From positions 23,117,964 through 23,181,963 of the forward strand of contig OX638370.1 in NCBI GenBank assembly GCA_951812925.1: a stretch of 64,000 nucleotides of DNA, written 5' to 3'. Positions 1 through 12,189 of this stretch are shown here, one piece after another; within the stretch, counting starts at the first letter, position 1, and each line of letters starts with the position of its first letter. The position numbers and the translations under genes were made by a program. Below the pieces are notes generated by a model, which worked only from the letters and a program-made list of their open reading frames with translations, was not told where the DNA came from and did no database searches. The stretch comes from Calliopum simillimum (lineage: Eukaryota; Arthropoda; Insecta; Diptera; Lauxaniidae).

Positions 1-99
1 TAGCTCTAAATCTCATTGTAAATCACGTGATTTACCATACATAAATACATCTATTTTAAGCCTTCGTATGGATCTCAATAGGGCTACCGATTTTGGCTC

Positions 100-1835
100 T
101 TTTCGCCTCTTTGTTCTATTTTTTTCTACTACCTTTTTTTACTACTTTTGTTCTGCTACTATTTTCAACTACCTTTTTTCTACTACAGTTTTCTGTTTTT
201 TTCTATTACCTTTTCATTAAATTGTTTCTTTAATATCTCAAAATCCGTTCAAATTTTTGACTACTTTCTTCTAATTTTTGACTACTTTTTTTCTACTTTT
301 TTACTACTATTTCCTTCTTCATCGTATTACAATCCATCTTAATCATTTGCGTAAAATTTTGTTTATGCCTTTTTTTGCTATATATATACTTTTTTCTACT
401 ACTATTCTCTGCTACCATTTCTACTACTTTTTTTCTACAACATTTTTCTGCTGCTTTTCCAACTACTTTTTCACTAAATTTTTTCTTCAACATCTCAAAA
501 TCCATTTAAATTTTTGACTAATTTTTCTACAACTCTTCTCTACTACCATTTTTACTACTTTTTTTTCTTTAACATACATATATAAATCCATCTTCATCTT
601 GTGCTTAATAGTCCAAAGTTCTGTAAGAACAACAACGTACTTATGAAGCTTTCTTCATGATGATATTTTCATTTTCTATATGGAACATGTTCATTTTTCG
701 CAGTTATAAATTTATTTCGATTTTTCTACTAATTTTACATGTATTTTGAACTCCTCTTCAACGTATTAAAATTCCTCTCAATTTTTTGCATATAATTTGG
801 TGTGTGGTTTTTTTTACTATCTACTTTTTTCCAGTACCTTTTTTTAAAATTTTTTCTACTACCATTTTTACTACTTTTCTTTCTTCAACATATGGTGTAA
901 TTTGCTTGTGGCTATTTTTACTATCTACTTTTTTCTTCTGCCATTTTTATTACATTTTTTTCTTCAGCATATAGGTGTGATAAATTAACTTCGTTTTATT
1001 ATAATTTCTACTATTTTTCTAGGCACAATCTTCTTTTTAGTACCTTTTCTACTACTTTTTTACTACTATTTTCTTCTTCATCGTACTACAGTTTATCTTA
1101 ATCATTTGCGTAAAATTTTGTATATGACTATGTTTACAATGTATTTACTTTTTATACTTCTTTTCTCTACTAGGTGTCATTTTTACTACTTTTTTTCCTT
1201 CAACATATTTGAATGCAATTAAATCTTTTGCATACTAGTCCGAAGTTCTGTAAAAATGTATGAAATTTCCTCTTGGCTATTTATATGGAATGCATTTTTT
1301 AGGTGTGATAAATTTATTACGTTTCATTACAGTTTCTACTACTTTTTAGTTTTTCTGCTACTTTTTTAATACATTTTTTTTTTTTCTCTCAAAATTTTCC
1401 TTAATATTTCATTTGTGACTATTTTTAATGTATACTTTTTTACTCATTTTTTCTACTACTTTTTTCTACAACGTTTTTCCTACTACTATTTATGCTACTT
1501 TCTATTTCTTCAGCGAATATCCATCTAAATCTTTTGCTTTGGAGTATAAAGTTCTGATAAAATCCTTCTTAACATTTAAAACTATTTTGAGTACATACTT
1601 GTTTACCTTATTTTTCAACATCTTTTTTCTACTACCATTTATACCATTTTTTTATCTAACGAATATCCATCGCAATCTATTGCTTGATAGTAAGATAATT
1701 TTTCTTTTTGTTATATGGAGTTAATTTTTCGCTATGATAAATTTATTTCGTTTAAGTACCATTTCTACTACTTTTTTTTCTAGTACCTTTTTTCTACTAC
1801 TATTTTTTTCTTTTCTTCACAAAATAAAAATCCAT
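100..1835. repeat. degenerate CTACTACTTTTT-type pyrimidine repeat
   Basis: About 1.7 kb is dominated by loose repeats of TTTTTCTACTACTTTTT, interspersed with recurring phrases such as TCTTCAACATAT and AATCCATCTCAATC. The phrase CATTTGCGTAAAATTTTG recurs near 349 and 1104, so longer units once existed. Open frames here are low-complexity F/Y/S strings and are not genes. An old, decayed satellite or minisatellite is the simplest reading. Confidence 0.75.
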
Positions 1836-2423
1836 CTCAATCTCTTGCTTAATAGTCCGCAATGGAACTGCTGCATTACAACGACTTCTACGACTTGATG
1901 GGATTTTATTTCGAATGTCGTAAATCAGCATTAACGAAAATGCAACATTACAGTGTTGCATTGCAATAAATTTTTATTGTAACTTTTTCAAAATTACAAA
2001 TGTGCGTTTGTTAGTGTGGAACGAATGGCGATGAATAAAAGCACAACAAAGAACGAGAAGAATAACTATGCGGAATGCGTTCTTTCTTTCTTTCTTTCTT
2101 TCTTTCGATTGAGGTATGTAATCGTACGTTCAAAAGGATTCAATCAATTGGAAAATGTCTTTGTATTGTTTGCTTCCAAATTTTGTTGTCGTGACGCTGT
2201 TGCAAGTTTTTGTGTTTGTTGTTGTTACTGTTGTGAATTTAAAAATATTCTTGTAATTCTTATGTTGATGTTGGATGCAGTTACAAAATCATTAGCAATT
2301 TGATTAAAGAAATTAATGGAAAATAGTACGCTGCTAAAAATAACTACATTTTTCGAGACTTTCGAAAATTCCCCACAATGCCACTACTACTGTTTCAATC
2401 AGAAAATTCAATCTGATTTAATG
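1836..2423. other. non-repetitive AT-rich stretch with a short CTTT run
   Basis: No gene or transposon signature is seen. A short (CTTT)n run lies at about 2080-2106. The 95-codon frame over it is low complexity (F/L/S, then C/V) and has no recognisable domain. Confidence 0.4.
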
Positions 2424-2425
2424 TA

Positions 2426-2609
2426 GCACACAGTAAGAATTTTAGTTTAATTTTACCAAAAAGTATTTATAGAAAACAATGCCAAAAAAATAAATTTTAT
2501 ACTTTTTTGGTATAAATTTCAAACTTTTTTGGAAAAAATTCAAAAAAGTTTAAGATCAATACTAAATGGTATCAAAAGTAAGAAAAGTAAACTGTAATTT
2601 TTTCGTGTG
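2426..2609. mobile_element. 184-bp MITE with CACACAGTAA... terminal inverted repeats
   Basis: The left end reads CACACAGTAAGAATTTTAGT and the right end is its imperfect reverse complement (ACTGTAATTTTTTCGTGTG). Both are flanked by TA (2424-2425 and 2610-2611), as expected for a Tc1/mariner-mobilised MITE. A diverged partial copy lies inverted at about 22930-23073, which shows this is a dispersed family. Confidence 0.65.
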
Positions 2610-2611
2610 TA

Positions 2612-3745
2612 CTTATTTGCCTGTTGATTTTATAACATCGCAAAGTAATTGAAAATAATGGAATATAAAAATTTTATAAAAAAATCACGACCATTAGTAA
2701 TTCAAAACTCCCTTGAAAAAAGGAAAAAGTAATCACAGTTCATATACATTTGTATTGACAACATTTCACTTACATATCAGCATACAAAGACACACACACT
2801 AACAACCAGCAGCATACATGCAAAGGAGCAACAATCAATAAATGGTGTTTACTTAAACCCTGCTGCTGATGTGATAAGAATGGCAAATTGGATTTTTGTA
2901 AAGTAAATTCATTTGATATCGCGCGTAGTGATTACAAGTTATCAGTAAACCGATGCGCACATACACAGTTGTAAAACAGCATGTACAACATGCACTACCT
3001 ACCACCATCTACCCCAACCATACATTGTCAATCTGATAAATCTACATATCAACCCAACCCCCATATGACAGCGAGACACGCAGTAATGAGCCAAAAAGAA
3101 CACGCTGCAAATTCCCACTTGTAAGCCTTCGCTTCAAGATTTTCATTAAATTTTCAAGTGCTTTAAATCTCACATGAAGTGTGCGTAGACTTTTTGCTGT
3201 CGCTGTTGACAATCACTGTACACGTCGCATTCGTTCGATGAGTAATTATCAATAAACGGTGTTGGTATGTTGATAAGCAGCAGCGGCAGCAACGACCTAC
3301 AACCGCCTCCAACAATCAAATGGAAATGGAAAAAAAGGCTGAAACAATCACTGATTAATCGTTACAATCGGAAGATTACCGAAGCGTCTATTTTGATCGT
3401 TTTGCTTTTTGCTCTCTCTTTTTGCTGGCTGGTGTAACCAACCGACTGTGTGATGTATTGGTTGGTAATGAGTGACTATCAAATGTGATTTCATTTCTGT
3501 GGAATTTTCTGTGTTAGGCTTGTGCTACACTTTTAAAGAGCTCTTTATACTTTCCTAGAGACAGAAATAAAGTATTCCCGAAAAACTATTGCTTTACAGA
3601 ATAAATTGGAACTTAATGAACGTAGCACCGACAAAAACCTCTTGAATCTTCAAGGCTCAATTGATAATATTCCCCCAATGCTACAAAGTTTGACCTTGGT
3701 TAAACGGTCTGTGCAAACTTCCACCCATTTTGACTACCTAATAAA
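2612..3745. other. unique non-coding DNA
   Basis: Largely single-copy within the window and less AT-rich than its surroundings. It holds short CA and CAGCAGCGGCAGCAA tracts. No coding exon or transposon ends were recognised. It lies about 9 kb upstream of the putative first exon, so it could hold regulatory DNA, but nothing in it proves that. Confidence 0.35.
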
Positions 3746-3750
3746 TAGGT

Positions 3751-4680
3751 GTATATAGGTCACGAATCTTGTTATTTGCTACAATGATTTGTTTGGATTG
3801 GCAACAATGTTACTATTTTAATGAATTAACCTGCTCCTATAGAGAGCCAAACAATTGTATAAAAAATTTGCTTCAAACTATCCTCCCAAAACTTAAAAGA
3901 ATTAGAAGTTCTTTAATAGTGCGCGTGGTTGTATTGAACTTCTACAAGCCCCTATCCAGAAGAAAGTATGTGACTCTAATTTGAATATCTGAATATGAGG
4001 AAAATAAGAAAACAACTAGACTGCCTAGCCAAAAGAGGTAAAAGCAAGAACTTAATAGACCCGAAACTCTTTTATGGACTAAGCAACAACTTCAAAAACA
4101 ACTTAGTTCGGGAATGGGGGTATAAGATTCTGATCCTCTACAACGGAGGCAAAAGGGTTAATGAACTCAAAACGCGTTAAGGTGGTCGCGTGACGCTGAT
4201 TTATGCGAAAGCTCGTCTTGATGCTATTTTTATTTTATTTAAGAGGAGGTAACGAATCCTGATGCTTACTTATTTCTCTGAGTTGGCAATAATGTTACCA
4301 ACTAAACGAATGTAACCGCTGCTACAGAGAACCAGATAATTTTAGAAAAAATATGCTTTAAACTTTCCTCCCTATTACTTAAAAGAACATTTTGCGAACG
4401 CTTAACCCTAGGGCACATTCCCAAAAATTAGAAAGAAATAAAAGTTCTTTAATGGTGTCAGAGGGTGTATTGAACTTCTACAAGCCCCCTATCCAGAAGA
4501 AGTATGTGCCTCTAATTCGAATATCAAAATATGAGGTAAAGAAGAAAATTACTAGGCTGCCTAGCCAAAAAAGGTGGAAGCAATAACATAATAGGTTCAA
4601 AACCCTTTTGCTGGGAAAAAAAAGAACCAAAAAAAAAATTTTATTCGGGAATGGGGGATAAGAGTGTCATCAACTACTGC
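3751..4680. repeat. diverged tandem duplication (~500-bp period, two copies)
   Basis: Copy 1 (about 3751-4148) and copy 2 (about 4247-4665) align in order. Shared anchors include TTGAACTTCTACAAGCCCC, CTATCCAGAAGAA and CTGCCTAGCCAAAA, then a CGGGAATGGGGG block. Copy 2 has an extra segment near 4395-4435. Small open frames in the two copies do not conserve reading frame, so I do not call a gene. The origin of the unit is unknown. Confidence 0.7.
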
Positions 4681-5013
4681 AATGTCTGCAGGCAAGCCAT
4701 AAGGCTAATGAATGAAAAGATCCCGGAATGAGTTGTGTGATATGTCAAATTTTTTTGTGTTGAATACAAATTTTAACCTACTGTGAAACTCTAAATTTCG
4801 GATAAAACTTGTTGTTCCAAGGTCACTATGAAATCTCACAATATATATTTTTTCTAAAATATTTTGACCCATTTTATCCTGTTCTTGTGGATCCTTTTGA
4901 CCCCTTTTTTTCGAAAAATTAAATATAATAAATATGATAAAATAACACTGATTTTGCTACATATGGTTGCGGTGTCGATTTTGAGTAATCATGACCTACT
5001 GAATATGAAAATG

Positions 5014-5235
5014 TTTTCAAATTCACCGAATCAACTCTACTTAGTTCTCCAGATATTCTTATTTAAATGTGCAAAAAAAGCTGTACCGTAAGTATCAGAC
5101 GATCTTAGTGAATCCGTAATTATTCAAAAAACTAAGGCCGCAAAAAAAAAAATTTGGTCCTTTGTGAGGAGTTGAAAGTAAGGCTCTAATTGGAAAACTT
5201 GAAAGGTAAGGTTTAATGAAGTCTGAAAAGTAGGA
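5014..5235. repeat. diverged copy of the repeat at 60.65-61.18 kb
   Basis: The order TTCTCCAGATATTCTTATTT, GTGCAAAAA, then AAAAAACTAAGGCCGCAA, GTCCTTTGTGAGGAGTTGAA and AGGTAAGGTTTAATGA is matched at about 60735-60775 and 60985-61180. It is one arm of a dispersed foldback-type repeat. Confidence 0.6.
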
Positions 5236-5790
5236 ATATTTCGGAAAAATGTTACTAGGATTTTCTTTAGAACTCTTCTAGCACTATTCGGAACTCCAAT
5301 CAAAACTACTCTACAGATATTACTTTTCGGGTACTTAGTATAAGACCGAACATTTTTTCTGATTCTTCGATTAAAATGAAAAGTACAAATATTTTGCTAA
5401 AATGTTACTGAATGTTTTCTTTAGAACTCTTCGAGCGCAACCCAGAACTCCAATCAGAACACCTCTACGATAAAATTTTCATTTTCGGATACTTATAAAA
5501 AAACCGAAAACTCTTCCAATTAAAATTAAAAATACGAATATTTCGGAAAAATGTTTCTTGGATTTTCTTTAAAACACTTTAAGACCTATCCGGAACTCCA
5601 ATCAGAACTCCTCTACGGATACTACATTTCGGGTACTTAGAAAAAAACCGAAAATTTTTCTGATTTTGGCATTAAAATGAAAAGTACGAATATTTCGTAA
5701 AAATGATACTAAGATTTTCTTTAGAACTCTTTGAGCACTCTTCAGATCTCTAATCAGAACTTTTTATAAAAAAGTTTTTTCTGAAAATAT
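5236..5790. repeat. ~150-bp tandem repeat, about 3.6 copies
   Basis: The block ATGTTACTRGGATTTTCTTTAGAACTCTT ... GGAACTCCAATCAGAAC ... TTTTCGGGTACTTAG ... GATTAAAATGAAAAGTACG recurs with starts near 5249, 5401, 5549 and 5702. Monomers differ by scattered substitutions, so the array is not recent. No ORF is conserved. Confidence 0.8.
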
Positions 5791-5799
5791 TTTCAAGGG

Positions 5800-8035
5800 A
5801 CCCAGAACTCTAAAAATAAATTCTGTTTTCGAAAATTACTGGGCCAACTTCACATGAGTCTAGTTATGGACTATTTTTGTGAAGCGATTCGGTTAATTTC
5901 ATGTTTTGAAGTCTTCAATAAATCAGAACATTTAAGCCGTTAAACATAACATCTCAATTGCATCGATTTTGGCTTGAACCGAAGCCATGACCCAATTTCA
6001 ACAAAATCGGAGGGAGTGAGCTCAACCCTTGTTACATTAGGCATGAAATAGCTGAATAGAAATGCATTCTTTTGTTACACAGCAAAGCCGCGCTGCCTGT
6101 CCGGGAACGCTTATTTGGTAAACGTATTTTAGAGATGAGGTGAAGGTGCAGACAGAACCAATTAATTAAATGCCAATCAAATGTCGATAAATGGTTTCCA
6201 AGCTAAGTACAATGGGAAAAAACTAAGTACATATATTTAAAATATCGCTTGAAAATTTTTTTTTTCATGGTAAGTTTGGCGTTTTGTCATGAAAAACTTA
6301 TGATAAAATCTCAGAAGTGATGTAGAAATATAAATAAGTGCAATCCATATGGAATAAATCAATCAAATAGCGAACATTTTAAGAAAAAATTTAAGTATGG
6401 CAATAGCTTAACCAAACGTAATTCGTCTTCTGTGTTTCCTTCTTACTTAACTTATCATTCATATAAAATGGTATCTGAGTTGTTTTACAAAAAAAAAAGA
6501 ATGCGAATTTCACCTGAAAACGTCATTTAATTATTTTTAAACAATTATTTATTTTTATCACCTTGTTATATTTACTGTGTAAATTGTTGTTCTGTAGCAT
6601 TCATTCGCACTGATAAGCCGGTCTTTTTATCATTATCGATTTGAGTTTTTTCTTTTTATTACTGTGAAAATACTTTGTGTTCAACATTTGCTTTACTAAC
6701 GATTTTCAGTAATGAAACTCTATAAATTTTCAGAAATGCTTGTGACAAGAATTATTCGCCAATCTGTTGTATCGATCTTCAATGACATTTTTTTCCTTAG
6801 AATAATTCAAGTATATTTCAATTGAAAGGATTAACTGTAGCTCTACACTTATAGCAAAGTATACCTTCTTCATTTTAAAGTTTTTAAAACTCAAAGTTCA
6901 ATTGAGTCTAAGTATACACTTTTGAGTCAGATGGTCTGATCATATTCTTACTACAACTTTCCGGCTGGTTTCGAACAAAAGATTGATTAAAGTGATCATA
7001 TTTCTTAGTTTGTGAGCATTAGTCTTTGATATAAGCATAGGGTTTATTTGCGTATTACTCCAATTTTATCACCATTATTTTGCTTTGAAATTGGCCCAAC
7101 ATTAATTTTTCAGTTTTTTCTAGAATTTTCCTCGGATAAAGATATTCTTGAGTTTCTAAAGTGTAAAACTTTTGTTTGTCTGGTCTAATCTGTCATATGT
7201 AGACTATATAGAACTGTAAAAATGCCCAAAATATAAAAATCAAGGTCTATGTGGACACTTCTCCTGTCTCTCAGTTCAAGATGTTTATTTTTTCAAGGTC
7301 TTTTGACTCAAAAACTATCAGTTTTAAAATGAAATTTCATTATTTAACTGTATTTCACACTTTGGTGTACAAAAACTTTTATATGCAATTGTGCACCTTA
7401 ATTGTCAATGTTAATACTGCGGCGCAAAACACAGTTTTTGCAACAAAAAAGAAAAGTAAACTGCCAATTTGATAAAGAAATAACAAATACATACAAATAT
7501 ATATTATGTACTTTAAATAAAAGAGCACTTTATACAATTGTTCAAAAAAAAAAACCAAAACAAAAAAAAACTCTTTCGCGAAATGAGTAAAAAATCAGAA
7601 ATTGGCAATTGATTGTGAAGGTCGTTCGGAGGAAAGAATTGCTACCTTATCTCGTTAGTGTGGTAAAATACTAAGAAATTAATTTGATTAAAACAAATTA
7701 GTACAAATTAAAATTAAGTATATTAAGTAAACTAATTTTAATGAATAGAATTAAGAATAAATGAAGAGATATCGGAGTCATTTGTCTAAGGTAACATGTC
7801 TGAGATTAAAATATGTATTTCAAAGTATTATCCATGAACATTATTCAAAAATTGTTTCAATATCATGATTTTTATGTGTACTTTATTCTTACAAAAAAGA
7901 ATATAAGCCTCAATACAAAACCATTTTAAGTTCAAAAATCAAAACTCTACTGGATTCAATTGTCCATCGAATGTTCACGTTTGTGCACGCTTATTTTGAT
8001 TTTGTCCAATATTGTTTCCAAACATATTCTTAATA
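5800..8035. other. AT-rich stretch without recognised features
   Basis: No exon, transposon end or long repeat was recognised. The small open frames at 7251-7590 are lysine- or asparagine-rich or low complexity and have no domain. A few inverted words occur, but none forms an arm longer than about 20 bp. Confidence 0.3.
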
Positions 8036-8037
8036 TA

Positions 8038-9341
8038 AGGACTGCGTTCGATAAAATTGTCCCATACAAAATTCAAAAAATCTCTGGAATTAGTAGTCCG
8101 ATTTTAAAAGTTAGACTCATTCTTGAACCGCCATTTTATTACAATTTTTATAACGTATCTAGAATTTCAATAATATTTTTTTTACAATTTTTTTGTAACT
8201 TTTCTGACACTCCTTCCATTAAGGATTTTATGTTATTATTTGATAACTTTCTAGCTGCTGAACACAACTTTTCTCGAAAATTTTCAGCATCCCTGGCAAC
8301 TTTTTTTATTGCCTTTATCTCCTTTTTGACCAAAGTCCAGTATCTTTCAATTGGCCAGAGTTCTGGACAGTTTTGAGGATTTGCTTAACGAGGCACCAAA
8401 ATCACATTACTTCTTGAGTACCCCTCCAAGGCCAATTTACTATAATGACAAGATGCTAGGTCTGGCCAAAAGAAAGCGGAAACTTCATGCTTTTGCAGAA
8501 AGGGCTTAAACTTTTTTTCCAAGCATTCCTTAATATAGAATTCGGAGTTTACTGTTCCAGTGGTTACAAAAGAATTGCTCCTTTTGCCACAACTGCAGTG
8601 TGCTTGCCAAACCAAGAACTTACGAGGAAATTTTGACTGCTTTTTTGACTTAAGCTTTTTGTCCGCATTCCCCCGCGAGTTTACAGTGTAAAATTTTCGG
8701 CCTGGAAGCAGCGTAAAATCGGCTAAGACATACGTTCTGTCGTCCATGATGCAGCATTTGAATTTATGGAAAAAAAATTAATTTTTAATTTTATGGCGTG
8801 GTGTTTTGCTTTCGTGTTCTTCATAGCATTTCTGTCAGAAACTTTTTGTATCATAAATGTCTTCAAACTAACCTCCTTTTTGGCCTTGCGAACTAAAAAC
8901 TCGGAACACTTTACCTTCTGTGCCAGTTTTCTGCACGAAATGTTGGGTTTCTTTTTAAAATTGTGACGAAGTTCTTCGTTTTGTTTTGGTCGCGAATGCC
9001 TTTTTCTTTCGCGGAACCTGGCTTTCGAAACACATCCAAGTCTTCCTTAAATTTTTTCAGAACTCTTGAAACCAATTTCACATTAACTAAGCTTTTCCGA
9101 GCAATTCTATTGGTAGTCTACCCCGGATGGTCTTCAAAAATTTTTATTATTGTATAAGCTTTGAACTTATAGCTCGTTTGCCATTTTTAAGTAAATATGA
9201 CTGACTAGGGACAAAATTTGAAAACCATAGTTTTGGTACATTCAATTCAAAGCCTACTGCGAAAAAAAAATTTTGAATTGAGTAATTTGAAAACAAGTTA
9301 TTGGATAAAATGTGTGGGACAATTTTATCGAACGCAGTCTT
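8038..9341 (-). mobile_element. complete DD37E-type mariner relative, inactive
   Basis: A 1304-bp element is bounded by TA at 8036-8037 and 9342-9343. The terminal inverted repeats begin AGGACTGCGTTCGATAAAAT at the left; the right end is complementary for about 27 of 29 bases. Length, TA duplication and the minus-strand transposase remnant all fit a Tc1/mariner superfamily element. The encoded remnant's D-to-E spacing of 37 residues suggests the DD37E group. Confidence 0.88.
8150..9150 (-). pseudogene. transposase pseudogene of the DD37E element
   Basis: The C-terminal two thirds reads on the minus strand from a start-like MDDRTYV (about 8747; this carries the presumed first catalytic Asp) through WQAHCSCGKRS and FVTTGTVNSE to FWPDLASCHYS (second Asp). 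One in-frame TAA at about 8385 follows the LVPR motif. The frame then continues directly as NPQNCPELWPIERYW, carrying the catalytic Glu, and runs to about 8150. Counting the stop as one codon gives 37 residues between the second Asp and that Glu. The N-terminal part (8750-9150) retains helix-turn-helix-like words such as KSLVNVKLVSRVLKKF but is split by several frameshifts. A DDE transposase would cut and paste the surrounding element; this copy cannot. The open frames on the + strand at 7960-8376, 8766-8966 and 8963-9157 are its antisense. Confidence 0.88.
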
Positions 9342-9344
9342 TAA

Positions 9345-9686
9345 TTTTGTGATTGATCTTTTTTCTGGAGACAAGAAGATTTCTTTCTAATTTTGATTGT
9401 CCACAGCTCATTTATGATACTCGCATTACAGATGAAAAATTACCTCAAAATCGTAAATACGTTCAAATGGTCGAAAAACATATATATGTTGAAAATATAA
9501 CATATATTTTAAAAATTACAAAAGAATCATACATTTTAAAAAAACTAATGAAACTTCTAGAATGATAAAACGAAGACGATTTTTGGGAAAAAATTTTGAA
9601 AAGATGAAAAAAATTTTGAATTGATTGAGTGGCGGCCCTGCAACTCCAGTTTATCTCCATAGAGTGTATAGGAGTTATGCCCTATC
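9345..9686. other. short flank between two transposons
   Basis: No gene is seen. It contains A/T-rich sequence and an isolated GTGGCGGCCCTGCAACTCC island at about 9631. Confidence 0.3.
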
Positions 9687-9688
9687 TA

Positions 9689-10085
9689 GTGATGAGCAAA
9701 CCAAGACTATGATCAAGACCATAGAAGTTTTGGTCTTGGTCTTGTTCTTGCACATCGAGTCTTGGTCTTGGTTTTGATACTGAGTCTTGGTCTTGATCTT
9801 GAAAAAATTTCCAAAGATTGTTGAGCATTTAAAATTTCGAAACCCTATTTTTCCAAAGCAGTTTGGTTTTTAAGATCCCAAATTTCGAATTGAGTGATGA
9901 TTTTATTCTCGAAATGGGCGTGAAACACCTATTAACTATAAATTACCTAGAGTAAAAGCAGTCTTGGTATTGACGAATATCTTGAGCAAGATATCAGCAT
10001 TTTGGTCTTGGTCTTGGTCTTGGCCTTGGTCTTGGCCTTGGTCTTGGCCTTGTTCTTGAAAAATTACCAAGACCAAGTGTCTCCC
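9689..10085. mobile_element. CTTGGT-rich MITE, copy 1 (right end lost)
   Basis: It starts TA|GTGATGAGCAAACCAAGAC, exactly like the copy at 56136, and carries runs of CTTGGT/CTTGGCC at both ends with a conserved middle (AAAGATTGTTGAGCATTT, TTTTTAAGAT, CACCTATTAACTATAAATTA). The terminal TTTGCTCATCAC seen in copies 13676 and 56136 is missing, so the right end is truncated or replaced near 10085. Confidence 0.8.
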
Positions 10086-10089
10086 ATTT

Positions 10090-10940
10090 CCGAACTAAGT
10101 TGTTTTTGAAGTTATTGTTTAGGAGGCTTGTAAAAGTTCAATACATACTCTGACTGTTAGAGAAATTTTGTTGCTTTCGATTTTCGGGAGTGTACTCTAG
10201 GGTTAAGCATCTGCGAAATATTCTGTTGAGTAACGTAGAGAAAAGTTTAAATCATATTTTCTATAATTGTCCGTCTGTCCGTGGTGATCAAATGATGGAA
10301 ACTTTTCTGCGACTTTTTTTGGGGCACTTTTCGTTACATCCCATTGATTACGTCTCCCAAGTTATGAATGCTAGGTGTAGTACTAAATGTTGCATTCAAC
10401 AGATAAGAGGAAAACAATTTTGTGCGTCTTCTAAACAACCTCAAAAAATCGTGTTTTTGATCATTTTTGAACATTTGGGGTACAATATCTCGGAAACCAT
10501 ATAAGATATAGCGACTCTAATACCAGATTCGGATTCAACGTTGGCAAGTTAATCGAAAATTGCCATTTTCGTTTCGAACTTTTAAATTTTTCAAAAACTG
10601 CACAAATCGTAAGTCATGTCCAATTACTGAGCGATGTCGGCTTTAAATCGGTGCTTGTTAAACAAAATTACATGATTTTATCTAATTTGCCTGCTCTTTT
10701 ACAGAAACACAAAGTTCTATCTTGCAGTTAGAACTTTGTAAAATTAATTTCTGTTTGAATATGGGTAGATAGAACCTTGTGTTTCTCAATTTCATTAATT
10801 ATCTCAGAAACCATACGAGATAGAAATATTTGAGTAGTGGTTACGAAGCAATACATAACTCAATTTCACAAAAAATGTCAGTTAGAACCCTGTTGTTCTA
10901 AGGTCACGATGTATAAGAAAAGTTTGGTAAAGTATTAATA
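10090..10940. repeat. foldback-related dispersed sequence with a short hairpin
   Basis: At 10485-10545 the text ATATCTCGGAAACCATATAAGATATAGC followed by CAGATTCGGATTCAAC matches the palindrome arm at 62606-62665. A shorter inverted repeat lies at about 10700-10787 (CAGAAACACAAAGTTCTATC against GATAGAACCTTGTGTTTCT). No gene is recognised; the 104-codon frame at 10190 has no known domain. Confidence 0.5.
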
Positions 10941-10943
10941 CTA

Positions 10944-11751
10944 GGGTAAGGGAGGGAAATATGGACTACGCGGGTAATATGGACCATATGGTTATTTTCG
11001 ATTGCATACATAGGACTTACCGTTATTCATGTTCAAACCTAACGCTAATACCTAAAACTTATATCAGTGTGATTTTAGCGATTGATGAAGTCGCATGTTG
11101 CTGTGAAGTTGTTTTTTTCTAAAAATATGTTATGCGATTTATTTTTTCTAGTGAGTAAATTTCATTATTTCACATAAAAGACATCGTGTTTTTAAGTAAA
11201 TTGTTAATTATATAAAGTCAGTGAATACCATTTATAAGTTATAAGCACAAATTAGTTCATCACCCAAATGAGTTTTTGATAAAAAAACCATTTATTTCAC
11301 CAACACGTGCTGCGGTCAATATGGACCACCAAGGATAAAAGCCTCAAAAAACAATGAATTTATCATCTTTTTCAGATGGAGAATCTAGTTGCAGTTTTCA
11401 TGACGAGTCTGATGGTGATGATTTGGAATTCGAAAGCCTCTAAGGGAAGGAAGATGAAAAATGCATATACTGTAATACTCTTTACTTAGAAGATCGCCAT
11501 AGCGAAGTTTGGGTTGAATATGTAATCTGGCGTCCTTTTGCACTACACTTTTTAATTATCTTTATTTTGAGTATTTTCAGTTTTTTAATTTTTTTTTCTT
11601 TATCCTGATGAGATAGTTATCTAAAAGTATATCCGAATAAAGGACAATTGTTTTCTTTAACGAATGAAATAAAATTAATGGTTTAATTTTATGTATTTTG
11701 AGTTTTATTTAAAAAAGAAAGATTGGTGGTCCATATTTCCCTCCCTTACCC
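10944..11751 (+). mobile_element. non-autonomous pogo-like element
   Basis: 808 bp bounded by TA (10942-10943, 11752-11753). Perfect terminal inverted repeats begin GGGTAAGGGAGGGAAATATG. The ATATGGACC motif of the ends recurs subterminally at about 10978-10988 and 11318-11330, like repeated transposase-binding sites. It retains a decayed transposase tail (next entry). TA duplication plus that tail point to the pogo branch of Tc1/mariner. Confidence 0.8.
11373..11580 (+). pseudogene. C-terminal tail of a pogo-type transposase, remnant
   Basis: After a TTTTTCAG acceptor-like sequence the + frame reads DGESSCSFHDESDGDDLEF, a stop, then GKEDEKCIYCNTLYLEDRHS and EVWVEYVIW. An acidic stretch followed by CxYC and a W-x-x-x..W pattern matches the short zinc-binding tail found at the C terminus of many pogo/Tigger transposases in insects. 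One in-frame TAA (about 11442) and loss of the later Cys/His partners show decay. The HTH and DDE domains are absent, so the element was internally deleted. Similarity is judged by eye. Confidence 0.55.
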
Positions 11752-11753
11752 TA

Positions 11754-12189
11754 CCAAAAAAGCTGAAAAATTCAAAAATCTTAAAGAATTGAAAACAATG
11801 GAAAAGTCAAAAAATTATTGAAGTGTGGATAAGATTTCTAAAAATTTAAAATATTTTGAGAAACAATAAAAAATATTGAATAGATCACAACATAAGTATG
11901 TTTATAAAAACTTAAATCGCATTATTCAAGCACTGAAAACTGAAAAAAATGTGCCACCCTAAATTACCTGCTGTTATAATCTAAGTACTTAATGGTAAAT
12001 AAGTACGATATCATGGTATTTGTTACCAAAATTTATAAATCAATTTTATATATTTTGTTTTATTAGAACTTTAACAACATAAATTTATATATATTTACAT
12101 ATATATTTGTTATTGTTGTTATTGTATAAATTGTTTCTTTAATATTTTTCCTAATTTTTTTGTTTTTTTTTTCGTTTTTTTGTTTATTT
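11754..12189. other. AT-rich spacer
   Basis: Very AT-rich, with TATATATTTACATATATAT and a (TTGTTA)n-like run at about 12108-12128. No gene or transposon end is recognised. Confidence 0.3.

Noticed and set aside
7960..8376. 138-codon + strand frame
   Set aside because: It is antisense to the C-terminal part of the DD37E transposase remnant and includes its terminal repeat.
8766..9157. + strand frames of 64-66 codons
   Set aside because: Antisense to the degraded N-terminal half of the same transposase.
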